Assembly: GCA_030491005.1 (NCBI GenBank)
Contig: JAKZMJ010000032.1
Coordinates: forward strand, 62,001 to 126,000
DNA length: 64,000 bases
Reading direction: 5' to 3'
Source of the DNA: Sulfurospirillum sp.
GTDB lineage: Bacteria > Campylobacterota > Campylobacteria > Campylobacterales > Arcobacteraceae
In this document: positions 1 to 8,819 of the stretch, one piece after another
Numbering within the stretch: position 1 is the first letter of the stretch
Layout of the letters: every line of letters begins with the position of its first letter
The notes under the pieces: generated by a model
What the model was told of the DNA's origin: nothing
The model's input: the letters and a program-made list of their open reading frames with translations, nothing else
The model's database searches: none
Position numbers and translations under genes: made by a program

Positions 1-354
1 TTTAAAGAAGACTCAATTGTTTTAGCTTATCCAAGAGAGTTTTCACAAGTTATTTTAAATATAGTATTAAATTGTAAAGATGCTTTTTTAGAAAAAAACA
101 TAAAAAATGCTTTTATTAGATTTTATATAGGGAAAAAAGAAAATAAAACTCTTATTCTAATAACAGATAATGCAGGTGGAATAAAATTTGAAAATGTTGA
201 TTTAATCTTTGATCCATATGTTACAAGTAAAAGTAGTTCAAAAGGTACAGGACTAGGGCTTTATATGTCAAAAATGATAATAGAAAAAAATATGAATGGA
301 AAGTTAAGTGCTAAAAATACAAAAAATGGTGTAATGTTTGAAATTTTAATATAA
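1..354 (+). CDS. sensor histidine kinase, C-terminal ATPase domain (5' end outside window)
   Basis: An open frame runs from base 1 to a TAA at 352-354. It encodes the catalytic ATPase domain of a two-component sensor kinase. Visible motifs are an N-box-like NIVLNCKDA, a G1-like ITDNAGGI and a G2-type GTGLGLYMS close to the C-terminus, which is the normal order and spacing for HATPase_c. The N-terminal sensor and the phospho-accepting histidine lie upstream of the window. The response regulator gene starts 8 bases after the stop, so the two form an operon and are presumably a cognate pair. The stimulus sensed cannot be told from this part. Confidence 0.88.
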   Translation, partial: FKEDSIVLAYPREFSQVILNIVLNCKDAFLEKNIKNAFIRFYIGKKENKTLILITDNAGGIKFENVDLIFDPYVTSKSSSKGTGLGLYMSKMIIEKNMNGKLSAKNTKNGVMFEILI

Positions 355-362
355 GGATAGAA

Positions 363-1043
363 ATGAATGAAGCAATAATAAAACAATTAAAAGATTTTTC
401 TATTCTTTGTGTTGAAGATGAAGATGGTATTAGAAAAAGATTAATAAATACTCTTAAGTACTATTTTACGGATATTTATGAAGCAAAAAGTGGAAATGAA
501 GCTTATGATATATATTTAGAGTATAAACCAAATATTATTATTACTGATATACAAATGAATGATGGTGATGGTATTTCTTTAGTTAGGAAAATTAGAACAA
601 ATGATTTTTACACTAAAATAATAATGCTAACAGCATATTCAACAGAAGAATATTTATTTGATTTAATTAATTATAAAATTGATCACTTTATTTTAAAACC
701 TTTAAATGCAGATGCTTTACTAGAAGGTATTATTCAAGCTTTAGGAGATGAGATAAATCAAGTAATCAAAATAGCACAAAATTTATATTTAAATTTAGAC
801 AAAAGAGAATTAACTTTTAAAAATGAGCATATCTTACTAAGAAAAAGAGAAAAAGATTTTTTACTTCTTTTATATAAAAATAAAAAATCCTGCATTAGCA
901 CATATTCACAAATAGAAGATAAAGTGTGGGATAATAAATATATGAGCGCAAATGCTTTAAAAACTTTTATTAAAGATCTTAGGAAAAAATTACCACTTGA
1001 TATAATCATAAATATTCCTCAAAGTGGCTACAAATTAAAATAA
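363..1043 (+). CDS. OmpR-type response regulator transcription factor
   Basis: This 226-residue protein has a receiver domain (about residues 10-125) followed by a winged-helix DNA-binding domain (about 150-226). The receiver shows the acidic pair in CVEDEDG, the phosphorylation site in ITDIQM (about D61), a Thr in MLTAYS and the conserved Lys in ILKPLNA. The C-terminal part has the OmpR-like recognition helix region and ends in the family-typical SGYKLK. It should be phosphorylated by the kinase encoded just upstream. AGGATAG before the ATG can act as ribosome binding site. The target genes are unknown. Confidence 0.9.
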   Translation: MNEAIIKQLKDFSILCVEDEDGIRKRLINTLKYYFTDIYEAKSGNEAYDIYLEYKPNIIITDIQMNDGDGISLVRKIRTNDFYTKIIMLTAYSTEEYLFDLINYKIDHFILKPLNADALLEGIIQALGDEINQVIKIAQNLYLNLDKRELTFKNEHILLRKREKDFLLLLYKNKKSCISTYSQIEDKVWDNKYMSANALKTFIKDLRKKLPLDIIINIPQSGYKLK

Positions 1044-1132
1044 ACTTAATAAAGAACTACATTCAAGTCATAAGTGAAACAGTAAAAGAAATAAAAGATG
1101 AAATAGCAGAATAGGCTTCGCTAAGTATTGTC

Positions 1133-2455
1133 TTATTTTTGAAATGCAAAAAAATCAATCAACACACCTTTGTTTTTTCTTTTAGAATGCACATAATAAT
1201 TTGCGAAAATTACCTTAGAATAATCTTTTAAAGTTTTTTGAAAATACCAAGATGTTTCAATTACTCTTTGTTTTGCTAAACCTTTTAATAAATAATTTTG
1301 TATTTTATTTCTAATTCTTAAAGGTATACCCGTCATACTTGTTTTATTTAATTTATTAAATAAAACATTGTCATCTTCGGCAATTACAGCGATGATATTT
1401 ATTTTTTCAATTTTTTTATATTTTCTTAGAATATGTGATACTTTTTTTTCACATTCTTTACTAAAAGAAGCTTGGGCAACATCGTTATCATAACACTTGA
1501 TTTGATGAAACATTTTTAAAGCTTTTGTTTTTTTTACCTTAAATTCTTTTTTAAGTTTTACTCTATTTATCGTTTTTTTGATTTTTTTTGATTTTTTGAT
1601 TTTTTGATTTCTAATTATATTTTTTTTCTTAACATTTATTTTTTGTTCTCTTAATTGTAAAATATTTATTTCTAAAACTTTTTTCAATGAATTTGCTTTT
1701 TTCAAATCATATCTATTTGGCTTACATTGCTTACATAAATATATTTTTAAAAGCTTTTTTTGTGCATTTATATAATTCTTACTTGAAGCTTCTTCATAGT
1801 ACTTTAATGCTTTTTGTTTATCTTGTTTTATATATTTTTTATGATAGCTATATTCATATATATTAGCCAAATTCATAATACTTGATAATTCACCTAATAT
1901 GGCCAATTTTTCATAAACCTTAACTGCTTTTTTAATATCTTGTTTTTGTACAGGTTTAATCATATAGATATTTGCACTTGCATAATCTTTCATACTTTTT
2001 ATATCATTATTTTTTACTAGTATTTCTAACCATTTAAGAGATTCTTTTGTATTAGAATATTTATAAAAATCTACTAAATATCTTTGTGCTTTAATATTTC
2101 CTTGTTTTGCTAGTTCTTTATATGATGTTATACTTTTATCTTTATTGAGTTTTTTTCTAAGATTTTTTTTATTTTCAAGTTTTTTTATTGCTTTATTTAA
2201 ATATTTAACTTTATTTTTACCATTTATAAAATAACTTGTATTTTCTTTATAAAATTTTTTATACTCTTTTAATAAAATAATATTTTTACTTTTTACTATA
2301 TCTTTAAAACTATTTTCAAGTTTTTGTATTTGGTTTTTTTGATATGAAAAATTATTTAGATGGTGACTTAAGTCATTAGTTTTAATATTTTCTTGTTTAT
2401 TTTGACAAGCAGTGAAAATAAAAAATATTACTAAACTTAAATAAATATTTTTCAT
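1133..2455 (-). CDS. Sel1-repeat lipoprotein
   Basis: This 440-residue protein starts with a lipoprotein signal: a hydrophobic stretch ending in FTAC, with the lipidated Cys near residue 17. The middle (about residues 105-250) has repeated helical hairpins of Sel1/TPR type, for example the YYEEASSKNYINAQ region. A very Lys-rich linker follows (about 275-315), then a C-terminal domain of about 125 residues. That domain faintly recalls OmpA-like peptidoglycan-binding folds (a helix containing LAKQRVIET and a final strand), but this is weak. The expected location is anchored at a membrane facing the periplasm. It is transcribed divergently from the gene at 2517, and its function is unknown. Confidence 0.7.
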   Translation of the reverse strand: MKNIYLSLVIFFIFTACQNKQENIKTNDLSHHLNNFSYQKNQIQKLENSFKDIVKSKNIILLKEYKKFYKENTSYFINGKNKVKYLNKAIKKLENKKNLRKKLNKDKSITSYKELAKQGNIKAQRYLVDFYKYSNTKESLKWLEILVKNNDIKSMKDYASANIYMIKPVQKQDIKKAVKVYEKLAILGELSSIMNLANIYEYSYHKKYIKQDKQKALKYYEEASSKNYINAQKKLLKIYLCKQCKPNRYDLKKANSLKKVLEINILQLREQKINVKKKNIIRNQKIKKSKKIKKTINRVKLKKEFKVKKTKALKMFHQIKCYDNDVAQASFSKECEKKVSHILRKYKKIEKINIIAVIAEDDNVLFNKLNKTSMTGIPLRIRNKIQNYLLKGLAKQRVIETSWYFQKTLKDYSKVIFANYYVHSKRKNKGVLIDFFAFQK

Positions 2456-2516
2456 AGTAAACCTTTGATATAATATATATAGTTTTTATCATAAAACTCT
2501 TAAGAAACATATTAGA

Positions 2517-2891
2517 TTGTGTATTAGGATAGTTATAGTGGTTTTTTTAGCTTTTTTTGGATTTATTTTTTTCATTATTATATCTTTAAATATATATGAT
2601 AGTTATAATATCAATACTATGAAAAAATATTTGGACAAGTCTTTATGTTCAAATTTAGTTTATTCAAAAGGTTCATACAAAGGACTTTGTAAAAATAAAA
2701 TTATTTTAATAGAAAATAAAATAAATATTTCTTTACCAAAAGATGCAAAAGAGTATCAATATAAAAATATAAACAATATAAAAAAAATAAATTCATATTT
2801 ATTAATAAATGATAAAAATAAAATAAAATTTAATTCTCAAAAAGTTTTAAATACATATTATATACAAATAAAAAAGAAGATAAAAAAATGA
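2517..2891 (+). CDS. small single-pass membrane protein of unknown function
   Basis: A 124-residue ORF with one strong N-terminal transmembrane segment (about residues 4-26) and a Lys- and Asn-rich remainder with two cysteines (about residues 43 and 59). I do not recognise the family. The first possible start is TTG at 2517 and no good ribosome binding site is seen; a GTG at 2538 is an alternative. Its last bases overlap the start of the AAA ATPase gene (ATGA-type 4-base overlap), so the two are translationally coupled. The protein may anchor or partner the ATPase; this is inference. Confidence 0.6.
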   Translation: MCIRIVIVVFLAFFGFIFFIIISLNIYDSYNINTMKKYLDKSLCSNLVYSKGSYKGLCKNKIILIENKINISLPKDAKEYQYKNINNIKKINSYLLINDKNKIKFNSQKVLNTYYIQIKKKIKK

Positions 2892-4621
2892 AAGAAATTA
2901 TAGAATTTATAGAAAATAAAAGCTTAGATACTAGTTCTTATTTAAAAAAGTTAAAATGTTCAAAAGATGCTATAAAAATATTACAATACATAACAAAAGA
3001 ATATGTTTTAGGTAGAAATTCATTACTTGTATTAGATGTTTTAAGCGAATTTTACGATATTTTAAAATACAAACATCTTGAAAAAATAAAAGAAATTAAG
3101 ATTTTATTAGAATTAGGATGGCTTGTTCAAAATACTTTTGAAGATTTAGTATTAAACGAAATTGCTAATATAGAGTTATTAAATATACATATATCCTTGT
3201 CTTCTAGTTTTTTTAAGATACTAGAAGCTAATTCTAAAAAACATATACATACGGAAATAAAACAATATGAAGATCATTTAGAATATTTACAAGATCAATT
3301 TTCTAAAATAGATTTAACTCAAGAATTAAATCAAGTTAAAAAAAACTTTCAAAAAAACTCTCCAAATATAAATAATATAGAATCAAAATTGGTTTTATTA
3401 GAAAATAAAATCCAAAATAGAGTAAAAGTTACAAATAGTAAGATAGTTTTAGAAAACTTCTTTAAAACTAATAATTTGGAAAAAGAGGAAAAGATATTAT
3501 TTTTAGCATTATTAAAAGAAGAATATGGAAGAAGTGATAATTCAATTAGAGATATGAATTCACTTATTGATTTAATTTCATCTAATGATTATGAAAAAAT
3601 TAAAAACAGAAGTTTTTTAGATGATGATTCAAAATTAATATCTAAAACCCTAATTGATTATGATGAGATGTTAATGCCTTTTGGTGGTATAAATAAAACA
3701 TTTTTTATTCCTGATGATGTTTTATCTAATATAGCTCATCCAAACAAGCAGAATAAAACAAGAAAAAAAGTAAAACTTGAAACTTTATTAAAAGAGCAAG
3801 AAATTTTTGAACTAATTGATGGAAATAAGTCTTTAGATGATGTAGTATTAAATGAAACTACAAGAGAAACTATAAATACCTTACTTAAACAAGTTGATAA
3901 AAGTGTTGTTGATAAATTAAAACTTTGGGGAATTAAAGATAAGAAAAAAGGTATTGATGCTAAGATTATTTTTTATGGTAGTTCAGGAACTGGTAAAACA
4001 TTAACATCTCTTGCTATTGCAAAGGTTCTTAAAAAACAAGTTCTTAGTTTTGATTGTTCAAAAATCTTATCTATGTATATAGGTGAGAGTGAGAAAAATG
4101 TTAGAAATATTTTTGATACATTTAATAATTTAACACAAAGAAGCAAAACTCAACCAATTTTACTTTTAAATGAAGCTGATCAATTCTTAAGTACAAGAAC
4201 ATCTAATGTAGCAAGTAGTGGCGATAAAATGCACAATCAAATGCAAAATATTTTTTTAGAACAAATTGAAAGATTTGATGGTATATTAATAGCTACAACC
4301 AATATGATAGATTCTTTAGATAAAGCTTTTTCAAGAAGATTTAACTATAAAATTGAATTTAAAAAACCAAATTTAAAACAAAAAAAAGAATTATGGCTTA
4401 AACTCTTGCCTTCAAACTTTCCACTTTGTGATAAATTTGATGTGAACACCTTGGCAAAATATGACTTAACAGGTGGACAAATTGAACTAGTCATTAAAAA
4501 TACTGCTTATAATTTAGCTATTTTAGATAATCCTATTTTTACAAACAAAGCTTTTGAAAAACATATTAAAAAAGAATTAAAAGGTAACTTTGATAGTGAA
4601 AATATAATGGGATTTTTGTAA
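2888..4621 (+). CDS. AAA-family ATPase
   Basis: A 577-residue protein. The N-terminal half (about 1-320) is helical, with a predicted coiled-coil stretch around 125-170 and no family I can name. The C-terminal half is a classical AAA module: Walker A GSSGTGKT (about residues 362-369), Walker B LLLNEADQF with Asn in place of the usual Asp before Glu-Ala-Asp, an arginine-finger-like FSRRF, and the sensor-2 region LTGGQIELV. Such modules remodel or unfold protein partners. The gene overlaps the preceding membrane-protein gene by 4 bases. The substrate is unknown. Confidence 0.8.
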   Translation: MKEIIEFIENKSLDTSSYLKKLKCSKDAIKILQYITKEYVLGRNSLLVLDVLSEFYDILKYKHLEKIKEIKILLELGWLVQNTFEDLVLNEIANIELLNIHISLSSSFFKILEANSKKHIHTEIKQYEDHLEYLQDQFSKIDLTQELNQVKKNFQKNSPNINNIESKLVLLENKIQNRVKVTNSKIVLENFFKTNNLEKEEKILFLALLKEEYGRSDNSIRDMNSLIDLISSNDYEKIKNRSFLDDDSKLISKTLIDYDEMLMPFGGINKTFFIPDDVLSNIAHPNKQNKTRKKVKLETLLKEQEIFELIDGNKSLDDVVLNETTRETINTLLKQVDKSVVDKLKLWGIKDKKKGIDAKIIFYGSSGTGKTLTSLAIAKVLKKQVLSFDCSKILSMYIGESEKNVRNIFDTFNNLTQRSKTQPILLLNEADQFLSTRTSNVASSGDKMHNQMQNIFLEQIERFDGILIATTNMIDSLDKAFSRRFNYKIEFKKPNLKQKKELWLKLLPSNFPLCDKFDVNTLAKYDLTGGQIELVIKNTAYNLAILDNPIFTNKAFEKHIKKELKGNFDSENIMGFL

Positions 4622-4716
4622 AAAAGTGTAAAAAAGTAAATTAGTATTTTATGAATATTCTAAATATATCTCGTAAGTCACTTTTTATATATTCTTAGAT
4701 AAAATATTTGTACAAT

Positions 4717-4722
4717 TATGAT
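4717..4722 (+). promoter_or_regulatory. candidate -10 element of the nuo operon
   Basis: TATGAT lies 25 bases before nuoA in a T-rich stretch with no clear -35 box, a pattern usual for this phylum. No other candidate promoter stands out in the 125-base gap. A GGA-type ribosome binding site (AAGGA, 4736-4740) lies between it and the ATG. Confidence 0.35.
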
Positions 4723-4746
4723 ACTTAAAAAGTTTAAGGATTTATT

Positions 4747-5136
4747 ATGACTCATATGGATTTTACACATCCTTATTTTGGTGCTTTTCTTATGTTTCTT
4801 ATAACATTTGGTGCTTTTATAACTACGGTTTTTTTAGCAAGACTAATAAGTAGAAGATTAGCAAGACTGGATACCGAAAAACTAAAAACTACTCTTTATG
4901 AATGTGGTCCAGAAGTTACGAAACAGCCAAATACAATATCTGTTCAGTTTTATTTAATGGCTTTATTATTTATTCTTTTTGATATAGAAATTATTTTTAT
5001 GTTTCCTTGGGCTGTTAATTTTAAAACTCTTGCGTGGTTTGGTTTTATTGAGATGATTTTATTTATACTTTTATTAACAATTGGATTCATATACGCTTGG
5101 AAAAAAGGAGCCTTACAATGGCACAGCATAAAGTAG
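4747..5136 (+). CDS. nuoA: NADH-quinone oxidoreductase subunit A
   Basis: A 129-residue membrane subunit of complex I with three transmembrane helices. It carries the family signature YECGPE and the second-helix sequence [15 protein letters not shown], whose acidic residues are conserved in NuoA/ND3. NuoA sits at the junction of the membrane arm and the hydrophilic arm. AAGGA precedes the ATG at the usual distance. It is the first gene of an operon that continues without a break to nuoN, and it overlaps nuoB by 19 bases. Confidence 0.96.
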   Translation: MTHMDFTHPYFGAFLMFLITFGAFITTVFLARLISRRLARLDTEKLKTTLYECGPEVTKQPNTISVQFYLMALLFILFDIEIIFMFPWAVNFKTLAWFGFIEMILFILLLTIGFIYAWKKGALQWHSIK

Positions 5137-5627
5137 ACTATCTTTCAAATAAAGGTGCACCAATTGCCCTTACAAGTGTAGATAAATTAGTAAATTGGGG
5201 TCGTTCTAACTCTTTATGGCCTTTAACTTATGGTTTGGCCTGTTGTGCTATTGAGATGATGGCTACAGGAGCATCACGTTATGATTTTGATAGATTTGGA
5301 ACTATTTTTAGAGCAAGTCCAAGACAAGCTGATGTAATAGTAATTGCAGGAACTTTAACTAAAAAACATGCTGAATTTATGAGAAGATTATATGATCAAA
5401 TGCCAGATCCAAAATGGGTTATATCTATGGGATCTTGTGCAAATACTGGTGGTATGTTTAATACTTATGCCACAGTTCAAGGAGCAGATAGAATAATTCC
5501 TGTTGATATTTATCTACCTGGTTGTGCTCCACGACCTGAAACTTTACAATATGCTTTAATGATGCTTCAAAAAAAAATAAGAAGAGAATCTATTAGCAGG
5601 TCTATTAAAAAGAAGAGACTAGTTTAA
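5118..5627 (+). CDS. nuoB: NADH-quinone oxidoreductase subunit B
   Basis: This 169-residue protein binds the terminal cluster N2. The tandem cysteines in LACCAIEMM, the Cys in MGSCANTGG and the Cys in LPGCAPRPE are the four expected ligands. The ATG at 5118 is preferred over an in-frame ATG at 5097 because AAAGGAG (5104-5110) is correctly spaced from it and because NuoB proteins begin near this point. The start lies inside nuoA, and the stop shares a base with the nuoC start. Confidence 0.96.
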   Translation: MAQHKVDYLSNKGAPIALTSVDKLVNWGRSNSLWPLTYGLACCAIEMMATGASRYDFDRFGTIFRASPRQADVIVIAGTLTKKHAEFMRRLYDQMPDPKWVISMGSCANTGGMFNTYATVQGADRIIPVDIYLPGCAPRPETLQYALMMLQKKIRRESISRSIKKKRLV

Positions 5628-6436
5628 TGAGAAAATATACTAATAAAAAAGATGTACAGAAAAAATCTTATTATAATGATAGATTTTATATAACTCCTAC
5701 TATTGCGAAACTTGATGTGAGTACAGATGAAGTTTATATAAAAGATTTAGAATATTTAAAAACAAAATTTGAAATATTAGATAATTATATTGAAAATGAT
5801 GAATTTGTTTTTTATATAAACCATAAAGATAATATAAAAGTGTTAACTTGCCTAAGAGATAATTTACAATATGATTTATTAATGGAATTATCAGCCATAG
5901 ATTATATAGCAAAGAAAAAAGGTTTTGAAATTTTTTATGAAATGTTATCTTTAACAAAAAAGAAAAGAATTAGAATAAAAACTTTCATACAAGAAAAAGA
6001 AGAATTAAATTCCGTTTATAGCGTTTTTAAAATGGCAAACTGGAGTGAGCGAGAAATGTTTGATATGTATGGTGTGATTATTACTAATCATCCAAATATG
6101 AAGAGAATTTTAATGCCAGATGATTGGTATGATTATCCACTTCGTAAAACATACCCTTTACAAGGAGATGAAAAAGCTTCTTGGTATGAGGTTGATAAAA
6201 TTTTTGGAAAAGAAGCTAGAGATATAATTGGACCAGAAATTAGAGACAGTGCTGCTATAAATAGATATGACACAAAAAGATTTGCAAGATTAGGACATGA
6301 GGTACAGTATGGTGTAGATATTACAAATGGATTGGAACCAGAGCATACACCTTTATCATATCAAGAAGAAAATGGAGTTAAATTTATAAAAAAATTTGAT
6401 CCAAAAGATTCTAAAATATTAAAGAAAAGAAGATAA
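5627..6436 (+). CDS. nuoC: NADH-quinone oxidoreductase subunit C
   Basis: A 269-residue subunit of the hydrophilic arm of complex I. The conserved segment [12 protein letters not shown] and the following [13 protein letters not shown] are diagnostic of NuoC (30-kDa subunit). The protein has an N-terminal extension of about 40 residues and a charged tail with EPEHTPLS, both of which occur in several Campylobacterota versions as far as I recall. NuoC is separate from NuoD here rather than fused. It overlaps nuoB by one base. Confidence 0.94.
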   Translation: MRKYTNKKDVQKKSYYNDRFYITPTIAKLDVSTDEVYIKDLEYLKTKFEILDNYIENDEFVFYINHKDNIKVLTCLRDNLQYDLLMELSAIDYIAKKKGFEIFYEMLSLTKKKRIRIKTFIQEKEELNSVYSVFKMANWSEREMFDMYGVIITNHPNMKRILMPDDWYDYPLRKTYPLQGDEKASWYEVDKIFGKEARDIIGPEIRDSAAINRYDTKRFARLGHEVQYGVDITNGLEPEHTPLSYQEENGVKFIKKFDPKDSKILKKRR

Positions 6437-6440
6437 TAAG

Positions 6441-7670
6441 ATGCAACAAACAGTTAACAGATTAAAACCTTTTTTTGAAAATATAAATTTTGAAACAAAT
6501 GACAATACTATGATTGTAAATTTTGGACCACAACATCCATCAGCTCATGGACAAATGAGACTTATGTTAGAGCTTAAAGGTGAAGAAGTCATAAAAGCAC
6601 GACCAGGCATTGGATACCTTCATAGAGGTATGGAAAAAATGGGTGAGAATATGATTTATAATGAGTTCTTACCTACAACTGATAGAATGGACTATATAGC
6701 TTCTACATCAAATAATTATGGCTTTGCAATAGCCGTTGAAAAACTTTTAGGTATTGAAGTACCAAGAAGAGCAGAAGTTATTAGAACTATGCTTTTAGAG
6801 TTAAATAGAATTATGTCTCATCTTTTTTGGTTAGCCACTCATGCTCTTGATGTGGGAGCTATGTCTGTATTTTTATATGCTTTTAGAGAAAGAGAATTTG
6901 CGATGGACTTAATAGAAGACTACTGTGGTGCAAGATTAACTCATAGTGCTGTTAGAATTGGAGGAGTTCCTTTAGATTTACCCAATACTTGGTGTTCTGA
7001 TTTAGAAAAATTTCTTAAAATCTTTGAAGAAGAAATACCAAAATATGAAGGTTTACTAACACAAAATAGAATATGGAAAATGAGACTTGAAAATGTTGGA
7101 ATTATAAATGAACAAATGGCAAAGACATGGGCTTGTTCGGGAATCATACTAAGAGCTTCTGGGGTTAAATGGGACTTAAGGCGTGAAATGCCTTATGGTT
7201 TATATCCTGAGCTTAAATTTGATGTACCAGTTGCAACTAAAGGTGATTGTTATTCAAGATATAGGTGTTATATTGAAGAGATGAAAGAATCTTCTAAAAT
7301 ATTAAAGCAGTTAGTTCCTATGTATAAAAGTAGTAAATTAGAATTAATGGCTAATGCTCCTGAGTATATATCTGCTTCAAAAGAAGATATTATGACTCAA
7401 AATTATTCTTTAATGCAACATTTTGTTTTAGTAACTCAAGGAATGAGACCACCTAAGGGTGAAGTTTATGTAGCAACTGAATCACCAAAAGGTGAATTAG
7501 CTTTTATGATTGTAAGTGATGGTAGCCCTTATGCTTACAAGATGAAGCTAAGAGCTCCTTCATTTTGGCATACTGGATTGCTAGAAGATTTACTTCCTGG
7601 GCATCAATTAGCTGATGTTGTTGCTATTATTGGTAATTTAAATGTAGTATTTGGGGAAATTGATCGTTAA
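6441..7670 (+). CDS. nuoD: NADH-quinone oxidoreductase subunit D
   Basis: This 409-residue 49-kDa subunit forms much of the quinone pocket together with NuoB. Characteristic sequences are [10 protein letters not shown] near the N-terminus, GYLHRGMEK, the segment [11 protein letters not shown] with the quinone-pocket Tyr, and a C-terminal [12 protein letters not shown]. It starts 4 bases after nuoC. A 52-base gap follows before the next gene, the longest within the operon. Confidence 0.96.
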   Translation: MQQTVNRLKPFFENINFETNDNTMIVNFGPQHPSAHGQMRLMLELKGEEVIKARPGIGYLHRGMEKMGENMIYNEFLPTTDRMDYIASTSNNYGFAIAVEKLLGIEVPRRAEVIRTMLLELNRIMSHLFWLATHALDVGAMSVFLYAFREREFAMDLIEDYCGARLTHSAVRIGGVPLDLPNTWCSDLEKFLKIFEEEIPKYEGLLTQNRIWKMRLENVGIINEQMAKTWACSGIILRASGVKWDLRREMPYGLYPELKFDVPVATKGDCYSRYRCYIEEMKESSKILKQLVPMYKSSKLELMANAPEYISASKEDIMTQNYSLMQHFVLVTQGMRPPKGEVYVATESPKGELAFMIVSDGSPYAYKMKLRAPSFWHTGLLEDLLPGHQLADVVAIIGNLNVVFGEIDR

Positions 7671-7722
7671 GTCTAAAAGCTAGTAAAAAAGTAAATTGTG
7701 GAAATAATAGTGGAGATAATAA

Positions 7723-8004
7723 ATGAAAAGATATGACCTAAGACCCTTAAAAGATAAGTTTTATGACAGAATGTTAGAACTTATGAAAACAGATATTAAA
7801 GATGAAGAAAATGCAATATTTATATTTGAAATAGGTGATTTTTCACATATTCAAAAGTCTTCTGATTTGATTTATGATGCTGGTTATACCTTAATGAACT
7901 CAATTAAATTCAACGAAGTAGACTGGACCTTAGTTGTAAAAAAAATCAAACCAGAATCTAAAACTATTGAAGTATTAGATAGTGAAATAAAAAAAGAAAT
8001 CTAA
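7723..8004 (+). CDS. NuoE-position protein of Campylobacterota complex I
   Basis: A 93-residue acidic and basic mixed protein without cysteine. It occupies the place of nuoE but cannot bind the [2Fe-2S] cluster of true NuoE. Small genes at this position (HP1264 in Helicobacter pylori, Cj1575c in Campylobacter jejuni) are known from the phylum, where the NADH-oxidising NuoE and NuoF are absent and flavodoxin has been proposed as electron donor. The gene overlaps the next by one base. The assignment rests on position and size; I see no catalytic motif. Confidence 0.75.
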   Translation: MKRYDLRPLKDKFYDRMLELMKTDIKDEENAIFIFEIGDFSHIQKSSDLIYDAGYTLMNSIKFNEVDWTLVVKKIKPESKTIEVLDSEIKKEI

Positions 8005-8819
8005 TGAATGTAAATGATTTAATTTTAAAAAGTGATTATATTTTAAGCATTGGTACATTTTTATCTTTTAATAATGAAGATTTAAAAAGTACTATTGTGC
8101 AAACTATTAAAAAAAATGAAGCTTCATTTATATACTTAAATCCAATTGATAATTTTGATTTAAAAAAATATTATTCAAAACTTACAAAATATGAAGTAGG
8201 GAGCGAAGAGGGTATTGTAGCTTTATTACTTTATACTTTTGTAAGATCTTCAAATGAAAGAATTCAAACTTACATAGAAGATTTAGATATTGGTTATATA
8301 TCAGCAGAAAGTTCAGCAGGTGAAGAAGAATTTGAAGAAATGTATGAAATGTCTTTAAGTAAAAAAAATAAGATTATTATCTTAGGGGAAGATATTTTTA
8401 CTCATGCAAGAATTGATAATATTATTAAAATATGTTCTTTAATACAAAAATATAGCGATTTTAATATTGTTTGTTTAAATACACAATTTCAAAACTTACT
8501 TAATGAATATATAAATACAAAACTCCAAGATATAAAAGATGTTAATGAATTAAATTCATATAATGGTACTTTGGTTTACCCAATTAAACATAGTGAGAAT
8601 ATTTTAGTAGGAAGTAATTCATTTGCTAATCTTGCAAAAATTAAACATGGAGATGAAGTTTTGGTGGAATTTGATAATCAAACTTTAAAGAAATCTTTTA
8701 TAATTAATGATAATCTGCAAGGAACTATTGCTTTATGTTCAATACTAAATAATGATGATAATAATATTTTCAAAGGATATTGTTATAAACAAGTTAAGAT
8801 TAAAAAGGTTGTTTTATAA
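8004..8819 (+). CDS. NuoF-position protein related to the C-terminal domain of NuoG
   Basis: A 271-residue protein at the nuoF position, equivalent to HP1265/Cj1574c. It lacks the FMN- and NADH-binding glycine motifs and the [4Fe-4S] cysteines of true NuoF. It does resemble the second half of the neighbouring NuoG: both have a GED(I/V) segment, a His three or four residues on, and then KICSLIQKYSDF in this protein against KLCGLVDKYTDF in NuoG. Both also carry an SIG motif after a 'K(S/D)(D/N)' segment. It may therefore be a structural paralogue derived from the NuoG molybdopterin-like domain. It overlaps its neighbours by one base each. Confidence 0.72.
   Translation: MNVNDLILKSDYILSIGTFLSFNNEDLKSTIVQTIKKNEASFIYLNPIDNFDLKKYYSKLTKYEVGSEEGIVALLLYTFVRSSNERIQTYIEDLDIGYISAESSAGEEEFEEMYEMSLSKKNKIIILGEDIFTHARIDNIIKICSLIQKYSDFNIVCLNTQFQNLLNEYINTKLQDIKDVNELNSYNGTLVYPIKHSENILVGSNSFANLAKIKHGDEVLVEFDNQTLKKSFIINDNLQGTIALCSILNNDDNNIFKGYCYKQVKIKKVVL

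Noticed and set aside
1043-1114. A short plus-strand tail (ending VKEIKDEIAE) after the response regulator
   Set aside because: It may be the end of a lost gene, but 23 codons without a start are too little to call.
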